Virus record (IMG/VR): IMGVR_UViG_3300042261_002390
Coordinates: 1-64,000 of that record
DNA length: 64,000 nucleotides
Reading direction: 5' to 3' (one strand)
From: a virus
Shown: positions 26,231 to 34,822 of the stretch, piece after piece
Position numbering within the stretch: position 1 is the stretch's first letter
Layout: every line of letters begins with the position of its first letter
Notes under the pieces: model-generated
What the model was told of the DNA's origin: nothing
Databases searched by the model: none
Seen by the model: the letters and a program-made list of their open reading frames with translations, nothing else
Position numbers and translations under genes: made by a program

Positions 26231-27688
26231 ATGGTTTCATATCAATATAAAATTAGAAAAGAAAAAGAATTGTCTGAAGTGCTTGATTTTGATATTAATC
26301 ATGTAAATCTACATAATACGACAATAAGAGAAATTAATAAAAAAACAGCAACAAAAATAATATTAGAGTATGAATATTTACATTCAATGCCTTTTGCTTG
26401 TAAATATTTTTTTGGGATATATTTTAATATTAATAATTGTGAATATTTGGGAGGTGTTTTAGTTTTTGGCAATGAATATTCTGAAAATACTGGTGCTTGG
26501 CAAAAATATGGATACGAAGATAAGATTCTGCTATTAAGTCGTGGGGTTTGTTTATGGTGGACACCAAAAAATACAGCATCATATTTTATTAGCAGGGTTT
26601 GTGATATACTAAAAAAAACCACCAACTATAAAATAATTACAGCTACTGTAGACCCTGCTGCTGGTGAGATTGGGACAATTTATCAATCATTAAATTGGTA
26701 TTATGTTGGCTTAATGAGTGGCAATTATCATGGTAATAAAATGGCAACTCGATTCGGAGTTATAATCAATGGTAAATTACGATTGTCACGGTGGATACGT
26801 AATAAAATAGGTAGTATGCGCCGTGAAGAAATTTTAAAGCATTATCCGGATGCTATATTTGTACCACAATACAGAAAACAAAGATATTTTTATTTCATCG
26901 GTAATAAAACAGAAAATAGAAAACTTATTAATAGTATTAAGCATCTATTATTACCATATCCCAAAAGAAATAATCAGATTTCAGGAATAATTTATTTAAT
27001 AAAAAATGAAATTAACAATAAAATATATGTAGGGCAAACAATTCGTTCATTACGTGATAGAATTCGTGAATATGAAAAAGGATTTGGCAATGTATATTTA
27101 AACAATGCATTTAAAAAATATGGTTGGAGTAATTTTAAATTTGAAGTAATTGATACTGCAGAGAATTTGGAAGAATTAAATGAAAAGGAAATCTCTTACA
27201 TTAAAAAATATAATTCAAACAATAAAGAATTTGGGTATAATATTGAATCCGGTGGAAAAAATGCAATTCCTGATACTGAGACGTTAGAGAAAATGTCTAA
27301 ATCACATTTAGGCATTGTTCAATCTGAAGAATGGATTAACAGAAGAATAGCTAAAGCAGGTACTGATGAAGCAAAAAAATACGGTAAAACAAAAACAGAG
27401 GATGAAAAAACACAATTAAGTATTAATTCTCCAAAATATTGGAAAGGTAAATCTCGTGATACTAAGACTAAAGAAAAAATCAGTAAAACAAAACTTGAGA
27501 ATGGATTGTCTGAAAAACAAAAAGAAGTATTATTAAAAAAAGTATATAAAGTAGATATTATCAACAATACTACAATAGAATATGAGTCAACATTATCTGC
27601 ATCAATAGCAGAAAACGTAAATCAATCTACAATATCAAGACGATGTTCGAAAAATAAAATAATAAAAAACATATTGTGGAAATATTAA
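26231..27688 (+). CDS. Mom-like acyltransferase domain fused to GIY-YIG endonuclease
   Basis: The 485-residue protein has two apparently independent parts. Residues about 40-180 resemble phage Mu Mom-type DNA-modification proteins (GNAT-like): EYLHSMP, FGIYFN, LGGVLVFGN, LLSRGVCLWW, NTASYFISR, VDPAAGEIGTIYQ, NWYYVGL. Residues 250-345 are a GIY-YIG nuclease: SGIIYLI (251-257), KIYVGQT (264-270), an Arg-rich helix, and the catalytic Glu region LNEKEISYIKKY. A NUMOD/helix-turn-helix module ends the protein (VYKVDIINN, ASIAENVNQSTISRRC). It follows the capsid gene, a common homing-endonuclease location. The Mom assignment rests on motif pattern and needs a profile search. Confidence 0.75.
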   Translation: MVSYQYKIRKEKELSEVLDFDINHVNLHNTTIREINKKTATKIILEYEYLHSMPFACKYFFGIYFNINNCEYLGGVLVFGNEYSENTGAWQKYGYEDKILLLSRGVCLWWTPKNTASYFISRVCDILKKTTNYKIITATVDPAAGEIGTIYQSLNWYYVGLMSGNYHGNKMATRFGVIINGKLRLSRWIRNKIGSMRREEILKHYPDAIFVPQYRKQRYFYFIGNKTENRKLINSIKHLLLPYPKRNNQISGIIYLIKNEINNKIYVGQTIRSLRDRIREYEKGFGNVYLNNAFKKYGWSNFKFEVIDTAENLEELNEKEISYIKKYNSNNKEFGYNIESGGKNAIPDTETLEKMSKSHLGIVQSEEWINRRIAKAGTDEAKKYGKTKTEDEKTQLSINSPKYWKGKSRDTKTKEKISKTKLENGLSEKQKEVLLKKVYKVDIINNTTIEYESTLSASIAENVNQSTISRRCSKNKIIKNILWKY

Positions 27689-27715
27689 AGGGTCGGTAAT
27701 TCCGACCCTTTTTTA
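27687..27715. terminator. Bidirectional intrinsic terminator
   Basis: AAAGGGTCGG pairs with CCGACCCTTT between the convergent genes ending at 27688 and 27713, with A and T runs on the two sides. Confidence 0.85.
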
Positions 27716-27997
27716 TTCTTCTAATTCAACCTTCTGAATATAATTAAAACCTTCAGATAAATTATCATACACTTCTCGCCTGATTTTTAATTTATCGTGT
27801 ATCGTAGATATTGTCGTTCTTATTACATTTAAATCAATGTCAGATGTAGTAACACTAATCTCTTCAGTAGAAAAATCAATCCAGCCATGTGATTTAGTTC
27901 TATATTTACCAGTAAACACCAAACTATCTTTCAATGGATGATACACAACTTCAATTTTTTCACGCTCATTTTTTTCAACAACAATTGTCCATTTCAT
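27713..27997 (-). CDS. Hypothetical protein, last gene of helicase operon
   Basis: A 94-residue protein, beta-rich in the first 60 residues (WTIVVEKNE, IEVVYHPLKDSLVF) and helical after. I do not recognise it. It lies 23 bases downstream of the helicase gene on the same strand. Its start is preceded by TAGGAGAAAATTAATATG, one of very few Shine-Dalgarno-like sequences in this window, so the start is well supported even though such sites are not normally used in Bacteroidota. Confidence 0.7.
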   Translation of the reverse strand: MKWTIVVEKNEREKIEVVYHPLKDSLVFTGKYRTKSHGWIDFSTEEISVTTSDIDLNVIRTTISTIHDKLKIRREVYDNLSEGFNYIQKVELEE

Positions 27998-28020
27998 ATT
28001 AATTTTCTCCTATTTTTAAT

Positions 28021-29496
28021 TTATTCATCCTTCCAATTATTATCGTAAATTAATTCTAAACGTGCTCTTGTGATAGCTACATATTCGAGATTTTTTTCTT
28101 GAATATACTGCCAACTTCTTGTATTTGGCAATGGCAATAAATCCGGTCTAACAATAAAGACACGATTAGCTTCCAATCCCTTAACCTTATGAACAGTTGC
28201 TAAACAAATGCCCTCAATTTTATCACTAAAAATCGCTTTAATTTTAATTTTTAGGTCTTCAACACTAGTAGCAAATTGTGCTAAAAACAACAAAGTAGTT
28301 ACCTTATCTTCCAATGCGGAATATCCACTATGTTCCACCGGGTTTAAGATACCTGTTGATTTTAAATCTTTCTTAAACCTAGATAATTCATCTTCCCAAA
28401 ATGTTTTTAATTTTTCAAGACTATTGATTTTACCAATCAATTCAATTAAATGTATACCTATATCGCTACCTTTAATAATTGCCTTTTTGTGTTGTGTTAA
28501 AAACTCAAAAAATAATTTAACTAAAGGCATTGTTGTTCTACAAAGTACAAAATCACCACCCTGTGCTTCGGTCAAGACGTTTCCTTCACGAACTATGCCA
28601 TCAGGAGCGTCATCAAGTGCCTTAATATCGGGAACAATTTCTTGTGCCTTTTTTATTACGTTTTTTGAACACCTAAATGAGGTTGATAATGGTAATATTT
28701 TAGTATTTGGGAATTTCTCAAACCATTCAAAAGATTTTTCATCAGCAGCATTAAAACCATAAATTCCTTGAAATGAATCTCCAACTGCAATTAACCTACC
28801 AATAGTTTTACCACTTGTTTTATCTTTTTTCAACAATTTTTCAATAATCTTAATTTGACAACGATTTAAGTCCTGAACTTCATCAACAAAAACATAATCT
28901 TGTGGAAACATCCAAATACTGTTATCGACTGCAGGTAAAAAAATCATATCAGTGAAATCATACAAATTTCTATCATTTGTTGCTTCATCTAATACTTTAA
29001 GTACTCGCTTAAAATCGTTTGGTTTTCTTAAGTTTACTTCATAGCGGTCAGCAATATATGGAACATATTCAGGCTTTAATGTTAATGTTAAACGGCATAA
29101 ATTAACTACTTTCTTTATTGAATTTAAGTAAATTGATATTTCTTCATCACTATCAAATTCCTCGTCTAATTTCCAAGATTTTGCCTTCTTTTGAATGATT
29201 TTATCAATTTTAAACTCATCAAAAACTATCTTATCACCATATTTACGTTTAATTGCTGAATTGCCTAACCCATATGTCGTATAACACCTAACGTGTTCCG
29301 GGAGTTTTGTTGATAATTCTTCTTGAATATGCTTGTTGAAAGCTAAAAACATTATTGATTTGTCTTTAGGTAATAATTTTACTGCTTCAACAATAGTAAA
29401 TGTCTTTCCACAACCCGCAAAAGCCTTAATTAATATGTTCTCGGGTCTTTTTTTCGTGAATAATAGTATTCTTTCTTGTTCTGATGTTAGTTTCAT
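28021..29496 (-). CDS. UvrD/Dda-type SF1 DNA helicase
   Basis: The 491-residue superfamily 1A helicase shows, in order: the Q-motif (MKLTSEQERILLF), Walker A AFAGCGKT (25-32), a motif with CYTTYG, Walker B FVDEVQDL, motif III region GDSFQGIYGFNAAD, motif IV TSFRCS, motif V ATVHKVKGLEA, and motif VI EYVAITRARLELIY. It probably acts in phage replication or recombination as T4 Dda or UvsW-associated helicases do. The ATG at 29496 overlaps the previous stop (ATGA), and I prefer it to the longer reading from 29511. Confidence 0.92.
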   Translation of the reverse strand: MKLTSEQERILLFTKKRPENILIKAFAGCGKTFTIVEAVKLLPKDKSIMFLAFNKHIQEELSTKLPEHVRCYTTYGLGNSAIKRKYGDKIVFDEFKIDKIIQKKAKSWKLDEEFDSDEEISIYLNSIKKVVNLCRLTLTLKPEYVPYIADRYEVNLRKPNDFKRVLKVLDEATNDRNLYDFTDMIFLPAVDNSIWMFPQDYVFVDEVQDLNRCQIKIIEKLLKKDKTSGKTIGRLIAVGDSFQGIYGFNAADEKSFEWFEKFPNTKILPLSTSFRCSKNVIKKAQEIVPDIKALDDAPDGIVREGNVLTEAQGGDFVLCRTTMPLVKLFFEFLTQHKKAIIKGSDIGIHLIELIGKINSLEKLKTFWEDELSRFKKDLKSTGILNPVEHSGYSALEDKVTTLLFLAQFATSVEDLKIKIKAIFSDKIEGICLATVHKVKGLEANRVFIVRPDLLPLPNTRSWQYIQEKNLEYVAITRARLELIYDNNWKDE

Positions 29497-29963
29497 TTCA
29501 CAATAGTCCAATTATCATTAGTAATTCCGTCTTTTAACTCAAACAACTGTAATCCAGTTAATTCAGATAATACAAATACTTTTAGACCTTCTTGTCTTTG
29601 ATAAATTTTATCACCATAAACGATAAATTCGGGTAACGCATCTCGTTCTTCAATAGTATCAACACATATATGGTATCGTTTATCCATCATCATATCCATA
29701 TCACCAGCAGCTTTCATATTATTAAATAAAATTTCAGCCATTTCATCGCTCACCTGTCCTAATAATGATACTGAATTTTCAATAATTTCTGCAGCATTTG
29801 AGTCTAGTTGAGCTTTTCTTCGAAAATAAGTGCCTTCCAATAAATATCTAGCAAGTTCAAACACAAAGAATTTATCCTCCGGTTTATTGTCATAATCATC
29901 AGATAATGAGACGTATGGTCTACCTGATTCATTTAATTTTATTTCATATTCAATTTTATGCAT
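29493..29963 (-). CDS. Hypothetical protein, first gene of helicase operon
   Basis: A 156-residue acidic protein that I do not recognise. It has a strand-rich start (HKIEYEIKLNESGRPYVSLSDD), a helical centre with a Met-rich stretch (GDMDMMMDKRY), and a C-terminal YGDKIYQRQEGLKVFVLSELTG segment similar in rhythm to small beta-barrel domains. It overlaps the helicase start by four bases, so the two products are probably made together. Transcription likely begins at the host-type promoter at 29998-30029. Confidence 0.7.
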   Translation of the reverse strand: MHKIEYEIKLNESGRPYVSLSDDYDNKPEDKFFVFELARYLLEGTYFRRKAQLDSNAAEIIENSVSLLGQVSDEMAEILFNNMKAAGDMDMMMDKRYHICVDTIEERDALPEFIVYGDKIYQRQEGLKVFVLSELTGLQLFELKDGITNDNWTIVK

Positions 29964-29980
29964 AATAGTACGATTATAAA

Positions 29981-29988
29981 GTATTTAT
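29981..29988 (+). promoter_or_regulatory. GTATTTAT putative late promoter (neck genes)
   Basis: Octamer 24 bases upstream of ATG 30013, facing away from the helicase operon. Confidence 0.6.
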
Positions 29989-29997
29989 ACTAAAATG

Positions 29998-30029
29998 CAA
30001 ATATAGTATATTATGGGATTAATTACAAC
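29998..30029 (-). promoter_or_regulatory. Host-type promoter for the helicase operon
   Basis: On the reverse strand TATATTTG (29998-30005) matches TAnnTTTG, with GTTG 20 bases upstream (30026-30029). It overlaps the start of the opposing neck gene. Confidence 0.5.
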
Positions 30030-31131
30030 GGTTGATAAAAATAAATTATACCTACATGTTAAACACGAACTTGGTTTTCCTCTCAGACCATTTGAAATTA
30101 AAGATGAGATGATGGATTCATATCTCGAAATGGTTGTTGAAGATTATTCATCAATTGTAAATAATTGGTTGATTGAACAGCAATGGATTAGTTTAGAAGG
30201 TATGAGTAAAGAAAATGGCGATTTTCTTTCAGCATTTTCGAATAAATCGAATCACTATATGGAATCATTTACCTACGCATATTCAAAACAAGTAGGTTTA
30301 GGTACTAATGCACCAGCAGCACCGGGATGGGAATTAAAACGTGATTTCATTGTTACTGAAGCTAATACACAACATTATATGATACCTGCAGGTAGGGAAG
30401 TTAATGAAGTATTATGGGAAACTCCACCTGAAATAGACCAAGGTTTGGTTGACCCATTTGCATTAAATGCTTGGTCGCCGGGTATGGTTGGATGGTCATA
30501 TCTTGGTCGTCCTGCGATGTATGTGCAACCAACATTTTCAACACTTTTAGCTGCACAAGATAGAAGGATGAAACAAAGAGTTTTACAATCAACATTAACT
30601 TATCGCATCACAGGTTTGGCAAATGGAGAAAAAATATTACATTTGTACCCGATTCCCGGAGACCGACATGAAATTTCAGGTGCTTGGGGTAAACATTATG
30701 CCGGAAGAAAGGTATGGTATTGGTATTATGAAACCAATCCACAAACAAGGGATAAGTGTTTAGAGGAAAATGATGATACTGTAAAATTACCATCAGACCC
30801 TCCAACCAAAGTGCTGCAATGGGGTAATTTAAATGATGTTGCTCATCAACAAATTCGTAATTTACTTATTGCTAAAGTAAAAATGGTTATCGGTGGAATT
30901 CGTGGCTTTTATAGCGGTGAATTAGGTGTTGCCGAAAAGCAATTGACAATGGATTATCGTCATTTGCTTGATGAAGGAACTAAATTGAAAGATGATACAG
31001 AAAAGTTAATTCTTGAGCAATTAGGTAGAATTAGTCAAGCAACCTTAACCGAAACACGTGCTAAAATAGCTGAAAATGTTAACAAGGAACGTGGCTATCA
31101 ACCGCCAATGTTTCCTATTATCGCTATTTAA
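30013..31131 (+). CDS. Neck protein (T4 gp13-like)
   Basis: A 372-residue protein. The N-terminal helices (VKHELGFPLRPFEIKDEMMDSYLEM) and the C-terminal block (LLIAKVKMVIGGIRGFYSG, then a long helical KQLTMDYRHLLDEGTKLKDDTEKL) parallel T4 gp13, which binds under the portal to close the filled head and accept the tail. The middle is Trp/Pro-rich beta sequence. Two genes later lies a gp14-like protein, and gp15 follows at 35920, giving the T4 neck set 13-14-15 in order. Similarity is judged by eye and is moderate. Confidence 0.75.
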   Translation: MGLITTVDKNKLYLHVKHELGFPLRPFEIKDEMMDSYLEMVVEDYSSIVNNWLIEQQWISLEGMSKENGDFLSAFSNKSNHYMESFTYAYSKQVGLGTNAPAAPGWELKRDFIVTEANTQHYMIPAGREVNEVLWETPPEIDQGLVDPFALNAWSPGMVGWSYLGRPAMYVQPTFSTLLAAQDRRMKQRVLQSTLTYRITGLANGEKILHLYPIPGDRHEISGAWGKHYAGRKVWYWYYETNPQTRDKCLEENDDTVKLPSDPPTKVLQWGNLNDVAHQQIRNLLIAKVKMVIGGIRGFYSGELGVAEKQLTMDYRHLLDEGTKLKDDTEKLILEQLGRISQATLTETRAKIAENVNKERGYQPPMFPIIAI

Positions 31132-31132
31132 A

Positions 31133-31636
31133 ATGGAAAATTTGTTGAAATTAATGTCAAAAAAACCAAAACTAATATTATTAGTTGGTATTTCAGGAAG
31201 TGGTAAATCTACTTGGGTTAGATTACATGCCGACCCAAACGCTATTGTAGTATCCTACGATATGCTTAGATTTGAAATTAATGGTAATGTTGATGACCAT
31301 CCTAATTCATCTAAGATTCACTTAATTGCATTAAGCAGAATTGTTAAAGGATTATGCGATGGTAAGGACGTTATACTTGATGCAACTAACGTATATTCTA
31401 AAGGACGTAGAGAACTATTAGCTGAAATCCGTGAAATGGCTGATGTTGATTTCGTAGCATGTGCAAAAATTTTTCCAGCTAACCCTGAGTTAAGTAAATT
31501 AAGAATCGAAAACGACATTAAAGCAGGATTAAACCGTTCTAATGTTCCTGTTGAAGCAATTAACAGGCAATATCAAATGTTTTGTGAAAACACACATAAA
31601 TTAGAGCGTGACGGATATAAAATTATTGTAGTATGA
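31133..31636 (+). CDS. Polynucleotide-kinase-like P-loop ATPase
   Basis: The 167-residue P-loop kinase of the T4 PseT 5'-kinase type has Walker A GISGSGKST (19-27), the substrate-binding SYDMLR motif, VILDATN (Walker B-like, typical of this group) and a lid region with DIKAGLNRSN. The 3' phosphatase domain of T4 PseT is absent, so only 5'-OH phosphorylation of DNA or RNA is predicted. The ATG at 31133 is one base past the previous stop; the longer reading from 31076 would overlap the neck gene by 56 bases. It is oddly placed between neck genes 13 and 14. Confidence 0.85.
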   Translation: MENLLKLMSKKPKLILLVGISGSGKSTWVRLHADPNAIVVSYDMLRFEINGNVDDHPNSSKIHLIALSRIVKGLCDGKDVILDATNVYSKGRRELLAEIREMADVDFVACAKIFPANPELSKLRIENDIKAGLNRSNVPVEAINRQYQMFCENTHKLERDGYKIIVV

Positions 31637-32184
31637 AAAAGAAAAAACAAATAATTGACTTAGAACAAGATAGATATGGATTATTTATGTCAGACAATTC
31701 GTTTGATTTAGATGTGATGTATGGTAGAAACTTCCTGCAAACGGATAATGCGCAGGAAGTTATTATACATAAAATTAATGTGATTGAGACTAAAACCCAT
31801 GCATTATATGGTCAAGCAAAAACTAAGGATAAAAAATTTATGCCACCTGTGCGTATAAATGTGATGGTAGGTGTTACCGAAGCCAAACAAAACTATTATG
31901 GTGATAATCCGGGGGGAATTACTCGTGATGATACAGGTACAATTACATTTGGTGTTTATTTAAAAGAACTTGAAGAAAAGCAATTGGAAATTGACCGTGG
32001 TGATATTGTCGAATATAATATGAGTGGTGAGAAAAGTAGATTCTATGAAGTAGAAAATGCTAACAACGTAACTGACGAAACACTTAAAACTATTGGTGGA
32101 TTTAAACCATACTGGAAAAAAATTACTGGTACTCCTGTGAAAGAAGACGTTGTGCCATTTTTGCATGAAACAAAAGGAAACTAA
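31633..32184 (+). CDS. Probable neck protein (T4 gp14-like)
   Basis: A 183-residue protein whose start overlaps the kinase stop by four bases (ATGA). DLDVMYGRNFLQ and the later GDIVEYNMSGEKSRFYEVENA parallel the T4 gp14 DLIFGED and GDLIYFPMDNSLFEI segments, and the size is a little shorter than gp14 (256). gp14 forms the second neck ring with gp13. The assignment rests on these short matches plus position after gp13, so it is moderate. Confidence 0.6.
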   Translation: MKKKKQIIDLEQDRYGLFMSDNSFDLDVMYGRNFLQTDNAQEVIIHKINVIETKTHALYGQAKTKDKKFMPPVRINVMVGVTEAKQNYYGDNPGGITRDDTGTITFGVYLKELEEKQLEIDRGDIVEYNMSGEKSRFYEVENANNVTDETLKTIGGFKPYWKKITGTPVKEDVVPFLHETKGN

Positions 32185-32187
32185 TTA

Positions 32188-32195
32188 GTATTTAT
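32188..32195 (+). promoter_or_regulatory. GTATTTAT putative late promoter
   Basis: Octamer 16 bases upstream of ATG 32212. Confidence 0.6.
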
Positions 32196-32211
32196 ATTAA
32201 AACTTTATAAA

Positions 32212-32625
32212 ATGGCAAATAATAATAAAAAACAACGATTGTTTGAGGTAATGGGTAAAGTAGATAGCTCATTTAAACCAAAATTAAATGAAGAAATGAC
32301 ACAGCCTGTTGATGAAATGTCTAAATGGGGTGTAACCCGTGCGAATCCAAAATATTCTCACTTTGCAGTTTTAAAAGGCGTTGACCCAGCAGTTGATGGT
32401 AAAATTGTTAATGGTTGGGAATATGGTGGTTATGACCCGGCAGAATTACGTCAATTTAAGAAAGATTATTTCTTCCAAGATATAAAAGATAATCAAATCA
32501 ATCCAAAATTAGTAAATATTGTAACCGCAAAACATTTACAAAAACAAGGAATTGACCCTTACGATTTTAAAAATTGGTATAAAAATGATAGGGACGGCTT
32601 TGTAGACCAAATATTCACAATGTAA
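32212..32625 (+). CDS. Putative internal head protein with LFEVMG leader
   Basis: The 137-residue protein begins with the shared leader (KQRLFEVMGKVD then FKPKLNEE), nearly the same as at 5177 although the rest is unrelated. After it come a strand-rich centre (VDGKIVNGWEYGGYD) and a helical C-terminus (LQKQGIDPYDFKNWYK). No domain is recognised. It has its own octamer and its own terminator, so it is a stand-alone late gene far from the other leader-bearing genes. Confidence 0.7.
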   Translation: MANNNKKQRLFEVMGKVDSSFKPKLNEEMTQPVDEMSKWGVTRANPKYSHFAVLKGVDPAVDGKIVNGWEYGGYDPAELRQFKKDYFFQDIKDNQINPKLVNIVTAKHLQKQGIDPYDFKNWYKNDRDGFVDQIFTM

Positions 32626-32626
32626 A

Positions 32627-32661
32627 AAAAAAAAGGAGTAGCTTAACTACTCCTTTTTTTA
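32627..32661. terminator. Bidirectional intrinsic terminator
   Basis: GGAGTAG pairs with CTACTCC, flanked by long A and T runs, between the convergent genes ending at 32625 and 32659. Confidence 0.88.
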
Positions 32662-32970
32662 TTCAGTTTCAGATGTAACATCATCAACAGGTTCTGCATT
32701 ATCATCAAATAATGCATCGTCTACCCATATAGGTGTTTTTTCACCCACATATGCGCCAGCAACATTAAAATCGAAATATTCAATAGCTTCCTCATATGTC
32801 ATACCATCTCTTTCCATGAGAATTTTTAAACACTTGCTTATAGAATATACAATAACATATACCCCACTCGGCTTAAGTTCACTAACACCAATAATAGCAT
32901 CATCAAATCCATCAGCAGAAATAAATTCCTCATCGATAAATATATCGGTCAATAATTCAAGTTTATTCAT
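32659..32970 (-). CDS. Hypothetical acidic protein
   Basis: A 103-residue acidic protein. The centre (GVYVIVYSISKCLKILMERDGMTYEEAIEYFDFNVAGAYVG) resembles small phage and bacterial proteins of unknown function in which EEA-x-EYF-x-FNV-x-GAYVG is conserved. Last gene of the nucleotide-metabolism operon running from 35845; its ATG overlaps the upstream stop by four bases. Confidence 0.7.
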   Translation of the reverse strand: MNKLELLTDIFIDEEFISADGFDDAIIGVSELKPSGVYVIVYSISKCLKILMERDGMTYEEAIEYFDFNVAGAYVGEKTPIWVDDALFDDNAEPVDDVTSETE

Positions 32971-33200
32971 TTTATCTTTTTTTTAATTTTTTCAAGTTCA
33001 TCAACTAATTTTTTATGTTGTTCTTTTGATTGAATACCTAAATCATCGCCATATTGTTCAAATATATCAATAACGAAATAAACATATTCCTTTTCCTTAT
33101 CTGACAAGTATATGGTTTTTTTTAATAAAGCATATATTGATGCAGCTAAGAATAATATGACAATTGTTAATAATCCAATAGAAACATATAAAAATGGCAT
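32967..33200 (-). CDS. Single-pass membrane protein
   Basis: A 77-residue protein with one N-terminal transmembrane helix (YVSIGLLTIVILFLAASIY, residues about 5-23) and a charged helical cytoplasmic tail (KLVDELEKIKKKIK). No lipobox is visible. It is embedded in the dut/thyA operon with overlaps on both sides. Function unknown. Confidence 0.65.
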   Translation of the reverse strand: MPFLYVSIGLLTIVILFLAASIYALLKKTIYLSDKEKEYVYFVIDIFEQYGDDLGIQSKEQHKKLVDELEKIKKKIK

Positions 33201-33475
33201 TAATGTGATAATTTTTTCTCTCTAACTAAAGCAATATGTGCTTCGCCAATTATTTTTATCCAAGGAACGGGCTTATTATTTTCACGATAATCTTTTAAAT
33301 ATTCGTTCATTTTATCAAAAAAACGTTCTTCTTGTGATTTACCGTTATAATGTAAACCTCTTTCTTTCCATGTATCACCATAACGTTTTTCGTCTTCTAT
33401 TAACTGTTTTTCAACATCAATAAATGTGAAATCAAGTTCATTGATAAGGCTAACGTCTTTTAATCTATCATTCAT
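33200..33475 (-). CDS. Hypothetical protein downstream of thymidylate synthase
   Basis: A 91-residue charged protein that I do not recognise. The first half is acidic and helical, with a Trp/Arg-rich centre (YGDTWKERGLHYNGKSQEERF); the second half is amphipathic. Its start is two bases past the thyA stop and its own stop overlaps the next start, so it belongs to the same operon. Confidence 0.65.
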   Translation of the reverse strand: MNDRLKDVSLINELDFTFIDVEKQLIEDEKRYGDTWKERGLHYNGKSQEERFFDKMNEYLKDYRENNKPVPWIKIIGEAHIALVREKKLSH

Positions 33476-33477
33476 AA

Positions 33478-34596
33478 TTAGGTTAATAAAGGTGCTTTAA
33501 TATATGACTGAGGATAGTAATTAATCAATTCAATATCATTAGCATTAACATCATCAATTGAAGTTAATTTACGTTTGATATTTAATTTGGCTTTACAAAA
33601 AGTTATATCATTTTCATTCAATAAATTTACATTTTTTCCAATATAATTATCTTCGAGAAGTTTATAATATCTTCTAAGATATTCCTGAGCAGCCTCAAAA
33701 TGTACGTCATATAAATGACAATCAATTGCAGTACACACAACTTCTTTAGGAATCATGTTAACAATATTAGCAATAATATGCACTAATAAAGCATATGATG
33801 CCATATTATATGGCTGACCCAAGAAGAAATCATTCGAGCGAATATTAAACCATAAGTTCAAATAAAATTTAGGTATGCCGTATCTATCCAATTTTTCTTC
33901 AGTATCGAGTTCTTGAGTATCAATCGGAAATCTTTCTTTTTTAATTGCTAATCTTTCTTCAAAACTTAACGGCACGGTATGAAATTGAAACATATTATGG
34001 CAACTCGGTAAGCCAACGATACCATTTTCAATATCAGTAGGGTTATGTGCCACAACAATCATTCTCCGGTCATCAGGGTTTTTTAACAAGGTATTGATAC
34101 AATTTTGTAATTGGTCTGTTTGACCATTAAATTCACGCCATTGCTTACCATATACTCGACCTAATTCTCCCCAACGATTCTTTTCTTTTTTAGCTAATTC
34201 AATAAACGTTTCCTTATCAAGAGGTTTAAATTTATCGTTGGGTTTTTTTCCATCAACATCAGCACCATCACCATAGATTTTAATATATTCTGCCTTCATG
34301 CTTTCTTGCTTTTCTTTATAATAGCGATAAGCATCGTCAGTCCAAATATTACAACCGTTCTCAATGAGGTATTTAATGTGAGTATCGCCAGCAATAAACC
34401 ACAATAATTCATGCATAATATTGCTGAATTGAATTTTCTTAATATCCATTAAAGGAAATTCTTCCTGTAAATCAACACGCATTATTTCAACAAAACGACC
34501 ATGTATATCACCGATGCGTGACGGTCTTTTTTTCAATGGATTCTCAATTAATTCATTAAGAATCCTAGCATACTGAGATTGATACGATACTGCCAT
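33478..34596 (-). CDS. thyA: Thymidylate synthase
   Basis: The 372-residue enzyme converts dUMP and methylene-tetrahydrofolate to dTMP. The catalytic Cys is in GLPSCHNMFQF (C199). RVYGKQWREF, the phosphate-binding DRRMIVVAHNP, and RSNDFFLGQPYNMASYALL with the dUMP-contacting Asn are all present. It is longer than the usual 264 residues because of an insertion near residues 90-140, as in some phage enzymes. It lies in one operon with dUTPase, which supplies dUMP, so the pair boosts dTTP for AT-rich phage DNA. Confidence 0.96.
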   Translation of the reverse strand: MAVSYQSQYARILNELIENPLKKRPSRIGDIHGRFVEIMRVDLQEEFPLMDIKKIQFSNIMHELLWFIAGDTHIKYLIENGCNIWTDDAYRYYKEKQESMKAEYIKIYGDGADVDGKKPNDKFKPLDKETFIELAKKEKNRWGELGRVYGKQWREFNGQTDQLQNCINTLLKNPDDRRMIVVAHNPTDIENGIVGLPSCHNMFQFHTVPLSFEERLAIKKERFPIDTQELDTEEKLDRYGIPKFYLNLWFNIRSNDFFLGQPYNMASYALLVHIIANIVNMIPKEVVCTAIDCHLYDVHFEAAQEYLRRYYKLLEDNYIGKNVNLLNENDITFCKAKLNIKRKLTSIDDVNANDIELINYYPQSYIKAPLLT

Positions 34597-34796
34597 TATA
34601 CTGCAATTCTATTTAATCGGTTATTTAATGTTTCAATTTCCCGGTTTATTCGAGAAATATCAGTAGTGGTTAACGGTATTTGTGTTACCGTTGTTTTACC
34701 ATTAACCTTTTCAGGCTTAGTGCCTTTTTTCAACTGTGCTTCTAATAATTTCTTAGCACTTTCTCTTCTCATCTTGATTCCAGTTCTACCCTTCAT
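34596..34796 (-). CDS. Small basic hypothetical protein
   Basis: A 66-residue protein, basic in the first half (RTGIKMRRESAKKLLEAQLKKG) and with an amphipathic C-terminal helix (RINREIETLNNRLNRI) suggesting a short coiled coil. Its stop overlaps the thyA start, so they are coupled. Not recognised. Confidence 0.6.
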   Translation of the reverse strand: MKGRTGIKMRRESAKKLLEAQLKKGTKPEKVNGKTTVTQIPLTTTDISRINREIETLNNRLNRIAV

Positions 34797-34822
34797 AATC
34801 TTGATATATTTATATGTTATAA

